A stretch of DNA of 64,000 bases from Liolophura sinensis (taxonomy: Eukaryota > Mollusca > Polyplacophora > Chitonida > Chitonidae), in the NCBI RefSeq assembly GCF_032854445.1, contig NC_088297.1, forward strand, positions 7,241,375 through 7,305,374. Reading direction: 5' to 3'. The position numbers and the translations under genes were made by a program. Shown here piece by piece: positions 1 to 10,639 of the stretch (the stretch's first letter is position 1; every line of letters starts with the position of its first letter). The notes beneath the pieces are model-generated. The model made no database searches and was not told the origin of the DNA. It saw only the letters and a program-made list of their open reading frames with translations.

Positions 1-401
1 ACGTCCCCTTGGCGTTGCTAGGCACCCCTCCCAGCTGCCGGCATAGAAAGGTCCAGATTTTCACGGTCAGCCTATGTCAAGATTTTTATGGCTTCTTTCT
101 CACAGGCTGGGCCAGGTATGCACCAAAGCTTACTGGCTACGGAATGTTTGTGACTGAGCTACAGCGCTAAACGTTAACATTGTCGCTTATGGAAAACTAA
201 TGGGGATCTGTGACCTGTACTGACAGTTGTTCCAAAATACGTAATGTGTCACTGTGAGCTCAGATTTCGCAACAGCCAGATAATTTTTGCTGGGGAGTCC
301 ACGGCGGATACACAGATCTCGTTGACATTCTGCGGGACCATGTTCACTTTCCAAAAAGTGGTACGTGGGAGAAAAAATATTACCATGAACGCAGTCTGTG
401 T
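1..401. repeat. Partial copy of ~400-bp dispersed repeat plus duplicated flank
   Basis: Positions 1-210 match 20,916-21,125 almost base for base and match 17,950-18,185 with more divergence (shared words include GTGACGTCCCCTTAG/GG and TGAGCTACAGCGCTAAACGT). Positions 210-401 continue the match to the 20.9-kb copy only. The repeat starts before the window. No conserved reading frame is visible across the three copies, so I treat it as non-coding repeat rather than an exon. Confidence 0.75.
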
Positions 402-858
402 CCCTATGTAGGCATGATGGCTTTCTGGTATTCAGTACTATAAAGATATTATACAAAACTGTTTCAGTGAAGTCTTTTTAAAATATGTTTTTATACTTTC
501 AGACACTGTGCGGCCCCAGCGATCACTTAAGAAGCGTGCCGATAAGCCAAATGGGCGTAATATGTTAGTCCCAGATTTATAGTGGGCCTAATATATTAGT
601 CCCAGATTTACAGTGGGCTTACAGGCTACGTCTTGTTAGCTTTTAGCAAGCACAAATACCTGTTAAGTACTGGTATTTTTAAATAATTAAGTACAGGACA
701 TTTACTTTTTGTGTTTTTAATCCACATTAAATCCTAAATTATGATAGCTACATAAAGAAAATTCTGCTTCGAACTTTTTCATCATTAAGATCCAGTTTAT
801 GTCCACTTTTTATTTTATTGGACGAGAATGGGTGTAGTGTTGTTCAGAGGGATCCCAA

Positions 859-938
859 CTTTACGGACCCGCTGTCAACTTCACGGACCCGCTGGCAACT
901 TTACGGACCCACTGGCAACTCTACTTACATCCTCACAA
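859..938 (+). repeat. 21-bp tandem repeat, ~3.5 units
   Basis: The motif ACGGACCCGCTGGCAACTT is repeated head to tail with small changes. It recurs at 3,889-3,968 and at 21,772-21,850; the last copy has an extra GCG in its first unit. It opens a short reading frame in all copies, but only because of the repeat. Confidence 0.7.
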
Positions 939-1045
939 ACAAACAAACAAACATGATTCATCAAACACAAACCGACATGGTGGAAATACTCCACATCAGA
1001 GGTATGTTATGAAATAAAAATTCATTTCAGTATTATTTATTTGTT

Positions 1046-1225
1046 CATTTGATTGGTGTGTAACACATTGCTAAAAAAAATGACTTCTACGACTGCAGGC
1101 AGCATTATGGTCGGAGACAGCCGGGGAAAGCCAGGATTCCTGGCAAACCTTCTCACATACAGCAGGGGAGGAAGCCAGCATAAGCTGGACTTTAAATCAC
1201 AGCGAGCAAGGAGGCCCAAATTTAA
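1046..1225 (-). mobile_element. Inverted SINE (mollusc-type, CGTAAAACACCAAT tail family)
   Basis: On the minus strand this reads as the body and tail of the SINE seen complete at 16,994-17,262. The plus strand starts with TTTGATTGGTGTGTAACAC (tail complement), then CAGCATTATGG, then GAGGAAGCCAGCATAAGCTGGACT. The tRNA-like head is eroded. The same insertion is at 4,077-4,256 and 21,961-22,135, so it predates the duplications. Confidence 0.75.
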
Positions 1226-1723
1226 ATGGAAAGAGAATCATATATTGATGTGTAGGTTAAGAGTTTAATGTGTAGATGCCCTTCATTTATGTCGCAGGTG
1301 ACAGGAGTTTTTTTCCTTGCTAACAAGTGCTTGTTTAACATATAAATACTTCCTGTTTAATCATTCCTCAGCATGTCTCTGCACGGGCAGAATCAAGTCT
1401 CTCTCTTCAGTATCCACTATTTTATCTTCATGTAAAATTTAGATTTGAACACTGCAGAAGAGGTCCATAAGACATGGGTAGGACCCGACAGAGCCAAGGC
1501 AATTATGAGTGGAAAATATCAAACGTGGATACCGGAGTATATAACCGGTATGTAGCGTCTGATTTGCCAGTAGATCTAAGGGAAATCTTTGCTCAGTTGT
1601 GGACAGACAGTGCAGTGATTCTACGCTAGTGCACATTTTCTTTGAGCCGTTTAAATATTGTATTAAAGGTAGCAAAAACTATATCTGATTGTATACATTG
1701 TGGCACCATTCTTTTGGACTTGA

Positions 1724-1892
1724 TTTGAGGCCTCCAAGGCTCAGTTGATTACCTCTCTAGCGCAGTGTAATGGCCAAGGAGCCTCTCACCAGTGCCCTGT
1801 TTCCTCCCACCATAATGCTGGCCACCCTTGCATCAGTGAAATATTCTTGAGTACGGCATAAAACACCAATCAAATAAATAAATAAAATTTAG
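1724..1892 (+). mobile_element. SINE, internally deleted
   Basis: The head GAGGCCTCCAAGGCTCAG has the A-box shape, and the end CCACCATAATGCTGGCC...GGCATAAAACACCAATCAAATAAATAAAT is the SINE tail. The middle of the body is missing when compared with 16,994-17,262. Copy 2 is at 4,755-4,923. In the third duplicate (22,345-22,432) only the tail half remains, because about 375 bp including the head have been lost there. Confidence 0.8.
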
Positions 1893-2519
1893 ACTTGATT
1901 TAATTGCCTGTGATTTGTGAGAGCTCTCAATAGATGACTGGCATTGGAAGAGCAGTTGTGGATTATTACAGAATTCCTGATACACTAAGACCAGACAAAT
2001 GGGGACACACAATCACACCTTCCCTGAATCACAGATTTTATGCACTTTTTGGCAAGAAAGTCAGAATTACATCTGACAATTAAATGCATTTTTAAGTTCA
2101 AATTTCAACTTACATGGCAAGACTGTCATGCTTCCTACTCAGTTCAAACAGCTTTCAAAATTGAAATTTTTCTTACATTCTTCTGTCCAATGATTTGAGA
2201 GCACATTATCAGATAAAATTCCGTGGGACAAGGAGTATCATGCTCAGGGTTTTCAGCCCAGTAGCATTCAGGGCTCGCTGATTTTGATAGTTCTGAGAGT
2301 TAAAACATTTTAGTAAGTGGAAAACTGATTGTGGCCTGGCAGCTAAGCACGTCATAGGATGTGTGTGTCCTGTTTTCATTTGTTTAGTCATGGTTTTCAC
2401 TAAGCCCATAGCGATAGTTGAGAAGGGATTAGTATTGGTCAACATCAGTGCGCGGAGGAAATTTATAGGCTGTTTGCCTTAGAAAAATAAAGAGAGAAAA
2501 ATTTTGTGTTGCTTTACAT

Positions 2520-2960
2520 GAGTGATCATGAGCATTACTGCTTCCCCTTGTGTAGAAATGCTTTGCTACATGTCAAGTACATTACTGTTTCACCTTGAGT
2601 GGAAATGCTTTGCTACATGTCGTGTGCATTACTCTTTCGCTTTGTGTGGAAATTTTCTGATACATGTCAAGCAGATTAATGTTTGCCTTTGTGTGGAAAT
2701 GCTTTCCTACATGTCATGCGCATTACTATTTCCCTTTGTGGGGAAATGCTTTGCTACATGTCATGTGCATTACTGTTTCACCTTGTGTGGAAATACTTTG
2801 CTACATGTCATGTGCATTACTGTTTCACCCTGTGGGGAAATACTTTGCTACATGTAATGTGCATTACTGTTTCACCTTGTGGAGAAGTGCTTTAGTACAT
2901 GTCATGTGCATTACTGTTTAACCTTGTTGGGAAATGCTTTGCTACATTTTTCTTCAATCA
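2520..2960 (+). repeat. 47-bp minisatellite (family A), ~9 units
   Basis: The word GCTACATGTCATGTGCATTA recurs every 47 bp (for example starts near 2,753, 2,800 and 2,847). All three plus-strand frames stay open through several units. Since 47 is not a multiple of 3, the same peptides appear in turn in each frame, so the reading frames are a by-product of the repeat. Arrays of the same unit are at 5,551-5,990, 9,085-9,230 and 23,060-23,490. Confidence 0.9.
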
Positions 2961-3167
2961 TACAAATAAATAAACGTTTCTGTGCTTTTTCACCATATCT
3001 GTTGTAATATGGAGCTTTTTTTTCTCAAAAGTACAGTGGATCAATGCTAGTGATTTCGTTCATTTTGTTCTTGTGGAATATCTCGTTAGCTCATGAAATA
3101 TTACATTCTCTGTTTAAATGGAGCTTTGTTTTGGTTTATGATTTTTTTTTTATTTTTTTTTTTAGTT

Positions 3168-3395
3168 TTAACATGAAGCACACCCTTCCTGATGGGTACC
3201 ATGATACCTAATCGTTCTAAACTGTGACCTACCGAGGTGGACGGGGTCTGCTAGCCTGATCAATTGAAGTAGAGGGTCAGTGGCCTTCACAGCTTTTTCC
3301 ACACCGGCAGCCGACTTCCCGTCTCCATCAGTGGTCTCATAGTTGACCAGCATGTAATGCAGCCAAAGATAATACAGCCAAGAGTATCTCGCACG
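3168..3395 (-). pseudogene. Transposase-like peptide fragment (copy 1)
   Basis: The minus strand encodes about 60 residues containing NYETTDGDGKSAAGVEK and, 14 residues later, RLADPVHLGRSQFR. The pattern TTDGD...HLG-S-Q-R resembles the middle of Mutator-like DDE transposases, where the second D of DGD would be a candidate catalytic residue; this assignment rests on pattern memory only. The frame ends soon after, next to an A-rich run on that strand (3,140-3,165). A diverged relative at 20,305-20,430 keeps the same residues, which argues that this was coding. It is a fragment and is not expected to be active. Confidence 0.4.
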
Positions 3396-5550
3396 TCACT
3401 GTGTGACCACAACTTGTGGACAGCTCCATGACCCTATGTAAGCATGATGGCTTTCTGGTATTCAGTACTATAAAGATATTATACAAAACTGTTTCAGTGA
3501 AGTCTTTTTAAAATATGTTTATATACTTTCAGATACTGTGCGGCCCCAGCGATCACTTAAGAAGCGTGCCGATAAGCCACATGGGCCTAATATATTAGTC
3601 CCAGATTTATAGTGGGCCTAATATATTAGTCCCAGATTTACAGTGGGCTTACAGGCTACGTCTTGTTAGCTTTTAGCAAGCACAAATACCTGTTAAGTAC
3701 TGGTATTTTTAAATAATTAAGTACAGGACATTTACTTTTTGTGTTTTTAATCCACATTAAATCCTAAATTATGATAGCTACATAAAGAAAATTCTGCTTC
3801 GAACTTTTTCATCATTAAGATCCAGTTTATGTCCACTTTTTATTTTATTGGACGAGAATGGGTGTAGTGTTGTTCAGAGGGATCCCAACTTTACGGACCC
3901 GCTGTCAACTTCACGGACCCGCTGGCAACTTTACGGACCCACTGGCAACTCTACTTACATCCTCACAAACAAACAAACAAACATGATTCATCAAACACAA
4001 ACCGACATGGTGGAAATACTCCACATCAGAGGTATGTTATGAAATAAAAATTCATTTCAGTATTATTTATTTGTTCATTTGATTGGTGTGTAACACATTG
4101 CTAAAAAAAATGACTTCTACGACTGCAGGCAGCATTATGGTCGGAGACAGCCGGGGGAAAGCCAGGATTCCTGGCAAACCTTCTCACATACAGCAGGGGA
4201 GGAAGCCAGCATAAGCTGGACTTTAAATCACAGCGAGCAAGGAGGCCCAAATTTAAATGGAAAGAGAATCATATATTGATGTGTAGGTTAAGAGTTTAAT
4301 GTGTAGATGCCCTTCATTTATGTCGCAGGTGACAGGAGTTTTTTTCCTTGCTAACAAGTGCTTGTTTAACATATAAATACTTCCTGTTTAATCATTCCTC
4401 AGCATGTCTCTGCACGGGCAGAATCAAGTCTCTCTCTTCAGTATCCACTATTTTATCTTCATGTAAAATTTAGATTTGAACACTGCAGAAGAGGTCCATA
4501 AGACATGGGTAGGACCCGACAGAGCCAAGGCAATTATGAGTGGAAAATATCAAACGTGGATACCGGAGTATATAACCGGTATGTAGCGTCTGATTTGCCA
4601 GTAGATCTAAGGGAAATCTTTGCTCAGTTGTGGACAGACAGTGCAGTGATTCTACGCTAGTGCACATTTTCTTTGAGCCGTTTAAATATTGTATTAAAGG
4701 TAGCAAAAACTATATCTGATTGTATACATTGTGGCACCATTCTTTTGGACTTGATTTGAGGCCTCCAAGGCTCAGTTGATTACCTCTCTAGCGCAGTGTA
4801 ATGGCCAAGGAGCCTCTCACCAGTGCCCTGTTTCCTCCCACCATAATGCTGGCCACCCTTGCATCAGTGAAATATTCTTGAGTACGGCATAAAACACCAA
4901 TCAAATAAATAAATAAAATTTAGACTTGATTTAATTGCCTGTGATTTGTGAGAGCTCTCAATAGATGACTGGCATTGGAAGAGCAGTTGTGGATTATTAC
5001 AGAATTCCTGATACACTAAGACCAGACAAATGGGGACACACAATCACACCTTCCCTGAATCACAGATTTTATGCACTTTTTGGCAAGAAAGTCAGAATTA
5101 CATCTGACAATTAAATGCATTTTTAAGTTCAAATTTCAACTTACATGGCAAGACTGTCATGCTTCCTACTCAGTTCAAACAGCTTTCAAAATTGAAATTT
5201 TTCTTACATTCTTCTGTCCAATGATTTGAGAGCACATTATCAGATAAAATTCCGTGGGACAAGGAGTATCATGCTCAGGGTTTTCAGCCCAGTAGCATTC
5301 AGGGCTCGCTGATTTTGATAGTTCTGAGAGTTAAAACATTTTAGTAAGTGGAAAACTGATTGTGGCCTGGCAGCTAAGCACGTCATAGGATGTGTGTGTC
5401 CTGTTTTCATTTGTTTAGTCATGGTTTTCACTAAGCCCATAGCGATAGTCGAGAAGGGATTAGTATTGGTCAACATCAGTGCGCGGAGGAAATTTATAGG
5501 CTGTTTGCCTTAGAAAAATAAAGAGAGAAAAATTTTGTGTTGCTTTACAT

Positions 5551-5990
5551 GAGTGATCATGAGCATTACTGCTTCCCCTTGTGTAGAAATGCTTTGCTAC
5601 ATGTCAAGTACATTACTGTTTCACCTTGAGTGGAAATGCTTTGCTACATGTCGTGTGCATTACTCTTTCGCTTTGTGTGGAAATTTTCTGATACATGTCA
5701 AGCAGATTAATGTTTGCCTTTGTGTGGAAATGCTTTCCTACATGTCATGCGCATTACTATTTCCCTTTGTGGGGAAATGCTTTGCTACATGTCATGTGCA
5801 TTACTGTTTCACCTTGTGTGGAAATACTTTGCTACATGTCATGTGCATTACTGTTTCACCCTGTGGGGAAATACTTTGCTACATGTAATGTGCATTACTG
5901 TTTCACCTTGTGGAGAAGTGCTTTAGTACATGTCATGTGCATTACTGTTTAACCTTGTTGGGAAATGCTTTGCTACATTTTTCTTCAATC
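5551..5990 (+). repeat. 47-bp minisatellite (family A), copy 2
   Basis: Same unit order and variants as 2,520-2,960, duplicated with the 3,031-bp block. Unit variants such as the TCAAGCAGATTAATG unit are shared, so the array was copied whole and not re-expanded. Confidence 0.9.
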
Positions 5991-6199
5991 ATACAAATAA
6001 ATAAACGTTTCTGTGCTTTTTCACCATATCTGTTGTAATATGGAGCTTTTTTTTTCTCAAAAGTACAGTGGATCAATGCTAGTGATTTCGTTCATTTTGT
6101 TCTTGTGGAATATCTCGTTAGCTCATGAAATATTACATTCTCTGTTTAAATGGAGCTTTGTTTTGGTTTATGATTTTTTTTTTATTTTTTTTTTTAGTT

Positions 6200-6425
6200 T
6201 TAACATGAAGCACACCCTTCCTGATGGGTACCATGATACCTAATCGTTCTAAACTGTGACCTACCGAGGTGGACGGGGTCTGCTAGCCTGATCAATTGAA
6301 GTAGAGGGTCAGTGGCCTTCACAGCTTTTTCCACACCGGCAGCCGACTTCCCGTCTCCATCAGTGGTCTCATAGTTGACCAGCATGTAATGCAGCCAAAG
6401 ATAATACAGCCAAGAGTATCTCGCA
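6200..6425 (-). pseudogene. Transposase-like peptide fragment (copy 2)
   Basis: Near-identical to 3,168-3,395 within the second 3,031-bp unit; the TTDGD and HLGRSQF stretches are intact. It lies beside the 61-bp direct duplication at 6,412-6,533. Confidence 0.4.
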
Positions 6426-6533
6426 CGTCACTGTGTGACCACAACTTGTGGACAGCTCCATGACCTAATGTCAAGAATATCTGGCGCGTCCTTGTGTGAC
6501 CACAACTTGTGGACAGCTCCATGACCTAATGTC
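6412..6533. repeat. 61-bp direct tandem duplication
   Basis: AAGAGTATCTCGCACG...GACCTAATGTC at 6,412-6,472 is repeated at 6,473-6,533 with a few changes (AAGAATATCTGGCGCG). It sits at the boundary between the 3,031-bp unit and the block that recurs at 14 kb, so it probably records a rearrangement breakpoint. Confidence 0.85.
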
Positions 6534-6940
6534 TTATACACATTCAACAACGTCATCAGCATGAAATAATGCAGTCTCTCACAGGAAGTCTATTATTGGT
6601 TTTCAAAGACATAAATAATGGCTATTACACAGAGGCACATAAATCTGAAACTTTTTTTACAGTGACAAAGGTTAAATTTTTCACAAAACTGGCTCAACAG
6701 TACCTGAACAAATATACTGGACGAGCTAAACATTGAGCAGACTTGGTGTCACAGACCAACAGGAAAATGAAGCCCTACTTATCATAGCCATTTGGCTTCA
6801 TCTTCCTCTCAGCTGTCATCATAATGCTCACATCCATGTTCATGATGCATACACAGCTTAGTGCCCTCTGTGAAAACAAGAGGTTTGGTCTTCATCTGGT
6901 TTTCATCTGGTCAAATACTTTTGAATGTTTGAACAATTAC

Positions 6941-7270
6941 CTGCCCCGATGGCTCACTTGGTAGAGCGTCTCTTTCGAGCGGTAGATCCAAGCTCCATCC
7001 TGGGTTGGGTCACACACGCATTGAGTCCAGTATTAAGGGGATAGTGCAACGACTTGTTAGCCTGTATCAGTATTATGCCTCGGGCCGGACGCCTCGCTTA
7101 CCTTCAGGAAGTCGTCTCTGTCAAGCAGCACTAGATAAAAGAGCAGTGGAAATCCATCCTGCAACAAGGAGGCACATTACACGTACATGCACTCTAAGGA
7201 ATCCTCTGTTGTTGTATCAATGCAACATTGTTAAGTACAACGTTAAATCCTAACCACTCAATCAGTCAGT
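6941..7270 (+). mobile_element. tRNA-derived SINE (second family), near full length
   Basis: The head CCCCGATGGCTCACTTGGTAG matches a pol III A box, and GGTAGATCCAAGCTCC is B-box-like. The body AGTGCAACGACTTGTTAGCC and the tail TAAGTACAACGTTAAATCC match a SINE family common in molluscs, to my recollection. It is about 330 bp and ends in CACTCAATCAGTCAGT. The duplicate is at 14,461-14,790. Confidence 0.85.
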
Positions 7271-7418
7271 GAAACATTTACACATATAATATGCAAACTT
7301 CATTTTCATGCGTGTCAAATTTGCTTAGAATTTACAAAATACCCACATGAAAATTGCTACAGTCACAGTTTACATTACAAGCCTTCAATCCCAATTAACT
7401 ACATGTACACAGGAGTTA

Positions 7419-7502
7419 TCCTTGATCTGTTTCCATCGTCGTATGACTGAAACATTGTTGAGTACGACGCTAAACCCCAAGCACTCACTCCTTGATCTGT
7501 TT
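7419..7502 (+). mobile_element. 5'-truncated SINE tail with 14-bp target-site duplication
   Basis: A 56-bp tail (CATTGTTGAGTACGACGCTAAACCCCAAGCACTCAC region) is flanked on both sides by TCCTTGATCTGTTT (7,419-7,432 and 7,489-7,502). Such a flanking repeat is expected from target-primed insertion. The same insertion, with its flanking repeats, is at about 14,942-15,025, so it predates duplication of block C. Confidence 0.85.
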
Positions 7503-8734
7503 AAGCTCAGATTCAGGATAATTAACAAACGCATCCATACAGAAGACTTGCATACATTATTATTTCATTCATTGTCAGTCTTATTCTATGCTGATCAGGT
7601 ATCCTGTACTTTGCAGTTCTTCAAAACTATTCTCAGGTGAAATTTTACACTCTTATCCTCAATTAGTCATGTCACATTTCTACTAATTTTTGAAAAGCAC
7701 TTTCAGACACAAGTTTGGCATCATCGATTCATTCTTTTATTTTGACTTCTGCCTTCATTCTAGGCCATGTTGCTCAGATTTCACAAACTTTTCTGCAAAG
7801 GTCAGGTTATCTTTGTGTAACTTCAAAATCATTTGGAAGACTAGCGTGTACTGACATGACTTTTGCACATCTCAGGATTTCGTACATTGTCATTGCTTGC
7901 AGCTTTTAGCAGAACTATTTCAGTATTTTGTGATTTCCACAAACTCCTTTAACTAGATTCATGAAAACCAGCTCAATCCATGCCTTAAGTGCAATATGGC
8001 AGGACAAAATAGCTGTCATTCGTTTCATCCATGCCTAACATTTGTACAGTTCTTGTCTTTACACTTTTCAGAACATTTACATCTGTGTTAAAATTACATG
8101 TCTTTTCTTAAGGATTCTACTCTCTGTTTCGTGTCAGCATGAACTATTTTCTGTTTGCTTTTTACTTCTTCAGCTCTTCACTATCCTGGAGGATATTGAT
8201 AAGTGAAAGTTGAAAATGGCCATCCACTGCTATACACACACCTGTTTCTTACCAGGGTGACGTTTTCTGTCATCCCTTTATTTACACATTCATTTACAAT
8301 TTTCAGTCATTTCTTTCATGACTTCATTATATCAACATGGACTGTATTGAGCTGTCAGCAGAGTTTTCATCTGTTAACATCAACTGCATATATTGTGCAT
8401 ATGGCTCAAAGAGTTATTCCCCCTGTTTCTCGTCTTTTCAGAGATTTATTTATTGCTTCATAACAGACAGGGAGAGCAAAACTATACTTACACATACTTT
8501 TCAATTTACGGTAGATTAAGTTTTCAAAACAAATATATATTTTCTTCCTTAAATTAAAAATTATGCCTTAGGGACACAAAATTACAGAGTTTTGTGGTTA
8601 GAATATTTACAGTTCAAATGGTGATATTTTCTGGTTTAATCTTTCATATATTGCTTTTCACATTTCATGGTCAACAAGAATTAAACGTCTCAACATAAAC
8701 CAAGTTCATCTCATTATGAAAGACAGGAAAACAA

Positions 8735-8862
8735 AATGTTACACCACAGATTGACAAGCCATGATACATGTGAACAGCCCACTCCGAGGAAGGCCTTACA
8801 CGTGGGTAAAGGGAGATAACTCTGCCATTTCCTCCAGGCAACTGGTACACTGGTTTGAAAGA
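8735..8862 (+). repeat. Dispersed ~110-bp module (GGAGATAACTC type), copy 1
   Basis: The ordered words are TTACACCACAGATTGACAAGCC, GTGAACAGCCCACTCCGAGGAAGGCC, GGGTAAAGGGAGATAACTCTG and CCATTTC. The same order recurs at 9,780-9,900, 13,525-13,640, 16,264-16,380, 19,230-19,330, 19,685-19,800 and 24,060-24,150. There is no coding potential or obvious terminal repeat, and the family is unassigned. Confidence 0.65.
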
Positions 8863-8969
8863 TCTGTTTTACCAACAATGTCCTATTTTCTCCCCGAAGC
8901 TAATGTAAACAAATGTCTTTCATTTGATATACTCTGTTAAATATAAAATACCACATCTAATTAGTGTAT

Positions 8970-9055
8970 AGGACATGTTCTGTTATAATGGCTTTAGGAT
9001 AGGACATGTTCTGTTATTATGTCTTTAGGATAGGATGTGTTCTATTATTATGTCA
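8970..9055 (+). repeat. 31-bp tandem repeat, ~3 units
   Basis: GGACATGTTCTGTTATAATG plus TCTTTAGGATA is repeated about three times. In the duplicated block at 16,494-16,645 the same repeat has about five units, so the array changed length after duplication. Confidence 0.85.
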
Positions 9056-9081
9056 TTCTAATTTCTTTCTCTCCTCCATCA

Positions 9082-10600
9082 TGTCAAGTGCATTACCGTT
9101 TCACCTTGTGGGGAAATACTTTGCTACATGTCATGTGCATTACTGTTTCAACTTGTGGAGATGTGCTTTACTACATGTCATGTGCATTACTGTTTCACCT
9201 TGTTGGGAAATGCTTTGCTACATTTTTCTTCAATCATACAAATACATAAACGTTTCTGTGCTTTTTCACCATATCTGTTGTAATATGGAGGTTTTTTTCT
9301 CAAAAGTACAATGGATCAATTATAGTGATTTTGTTCATTTTGTTCTTGTGGAATATCTCGTTAGCTCATGAAATATTACATTCTCTGTTTAAATGGGACT
9401 TTGTTTGGGTTTATGGTTTTTTTTATTTTTTTTTTTTTTTTAGTTTTAACATGAAGCACACCCTTCCTGATGGGTAACATGATACCTAATCGTTCTAAAC
9501 TGTGACCTACCGAGGTGGACGGGGTCTGCTAGCCTGATCAATTGAAGCAGAGGGTCAGTGGGCTTCACAGCTTTTTCCACACCGGCAGCCGACTTTCCGT
9601 CTCCATCAGTGGTCTCATAGTTGACCAGCATGTCCTGCAGCCAAAGATAATACAGCCAAGAGTATCTCGCACGTCTCTGTGTGACCACAACTTGTGGACA
9701 GCTCCAGAGTCTCCACTCAATTAGGTAACATTCGGGCACAAATATTGCCACAGTGTTCGGGTTTTGCGGATTTAGGTACAGTGCCATGAGACCAAACATC
9801 AAAGTGGAAGTAAACGGAAAGTTGATTGTAATCTGTGGCCAGGAAATGGGTAAGGGGAGATAACTTAGCAATTTCCTGTTACTCACCTGGTACATATATA
9901 GCAATTAGTGACGTCTGCTTCACAGACTATGTTTATGACAAGTGATTTCTGGCATTTTGTTGTGTGATGTCAGAGCTGGAAGTTGGCAGACTATCCTGAA
10001 TAATTATTCTTGCTAAAAATTGTGATTCTTGGGGAACTGGTTTTAGATTGCTGTACGAGTTAAAACACATTTTTTTTCTCACTGAATTATTTTCAAACAG
10101 TGGATGCACGGAATCCCCCATAACTGTGTACAGCATTTTCGCGAAAACAGGAAAATACAAGACGAACGCACGAAACCAATCAGGATAGCTCACAATACTT
10201 CAAAAGGAGTTGTCTCCCTTGTTTTGTTGCCCCCCGCAGAGGTGTAAAAATGTGATGGCGAACTTCATTTTTCTTTCTTTTGTGTCATGTATTGTGTTTA
10301 TAAATAAAGAGAAAAGCTGTGCATTTCTCTTTTTTGTTTTTTAGCATCAGAAATATCATTGAGTAATTTGGCTGCACAAATTTAAACGTATTCTTACTTA
10401 TTGCGCCTGGCATTAACAATTGAAGCCTTCATAATTATGCTCCTAGTGATTCAGGTAGTTGTCCAAAGTCCTCTTTAAATGGCTTTGAGGTAAGGTATCA
10501 ATTGGATTAGGTGCATAATAAAATAGCAAAATAAATATGTGACATAAATTTAAGGCATCATAGCTGGGATTGGTGTTTTTATTCATGTTTGTAACCATCA
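9082..10600. repeat. Segmental duplication block D, copy 1
   Basis: It starts inside a family-A 47-bp minisatellite (9,085-9,230) and continues through the transposase-like fragment and flank to about 10,600. The whole stretch matches 23,4xx-24,925. The other copy has an extra ~75 bp at about 24,383-24,457. No gene is supported in 9,900-10,600, which contains an AT-rich flank and a short module near 9,845. Confidence 0.88.
9446..9904 (-). pseudogene. Transposase-like fragment with longer open frame (copy 3)
   Basis: This is the longest open version of the fragment (152 codons). Its C-terminal half holds DMLVNYETTDGDGKSAAG and RLADPVHLGRSQFR. The N-terminal half (TINFPFTSTLMFGLMALYL region) overlaps the dispersed module and has no recognisable domain, so I would not take the ATG as real. 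The pattern suggests a Mutator-like DDE transposase remnant. There is no terminal inverted repeat or partner ORF. Confidence 0.4.
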
Positions 10601-10639
10601 ATTTGGATTATTGTGATGAATATATGTTGGTTGCGCAGG

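Larger units (their letters stand above)
402..3432. repeat. Tandem segmental duplication, copy 1 (3,031 bp)
   Basis: Every landmark here recurs 3,031-3,032 bp downstream with only scattered substitutions and homopolymer changes, for example GGGCGTAATATGTTAG here against GGGCCTAATATATTAG in copy 2. The unit holds a 21-bp repeat, an inverted SINE, a direct SINE with an internal deletion, a 47-bp minisatellite and a minus-strand transposase-like peptide. Both unit junctions carry CCCTATGTA (near 402 and 3,432), so the duplication was probably joined through about 9 bp of microhomology. Confidence 0.93.
3433..6463. repeat. Tandem segmental duplication, copy 2
   Basis: This is the second copy of the 3,031-bp unit, in the same orientation and directly abutting copy 1. 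Differences include an extra G in a G run near 4,154, an extra T in the T run near 6,050 and a few point changes. Such high identity means either a very recent duplication or two haplotypes joined by an assembler. Confidence 0.93.
6532..9081. repeat. Segmental duplication block C, copy 1
   Basis: From CTTATACACATTCAACAACG (6,532) to CTCTCCTCCATCA (about 9,081) this matches 14,052-16,669 at high identity, with offsets drifting between 7,509 and 7,523 because of small indels. At its right end copy 1 runs straight into family-A minisatellite while copy 2 runs into unrelated sequence, which fixes the breakpoint. It carries one full and one 5'-truncated SINE, a 31-bp repeat and a dispersed module, and no supported gene. 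Confidence 0.92.

Noticed and set aside
2522-2921. Overlapping open frames of 70-124 codons in the 47-bp arrays
   Set aside because: The period is not a multiple of 3, so the same peptide cycles through all frames; no start context, domain or splice structure.
6941-7010. Possible functional tRNA gene
   Set aside because: A and B boxes are present, but the head does not fold into a full cloverleaf by eye and it is joined to a SINE body and tail.
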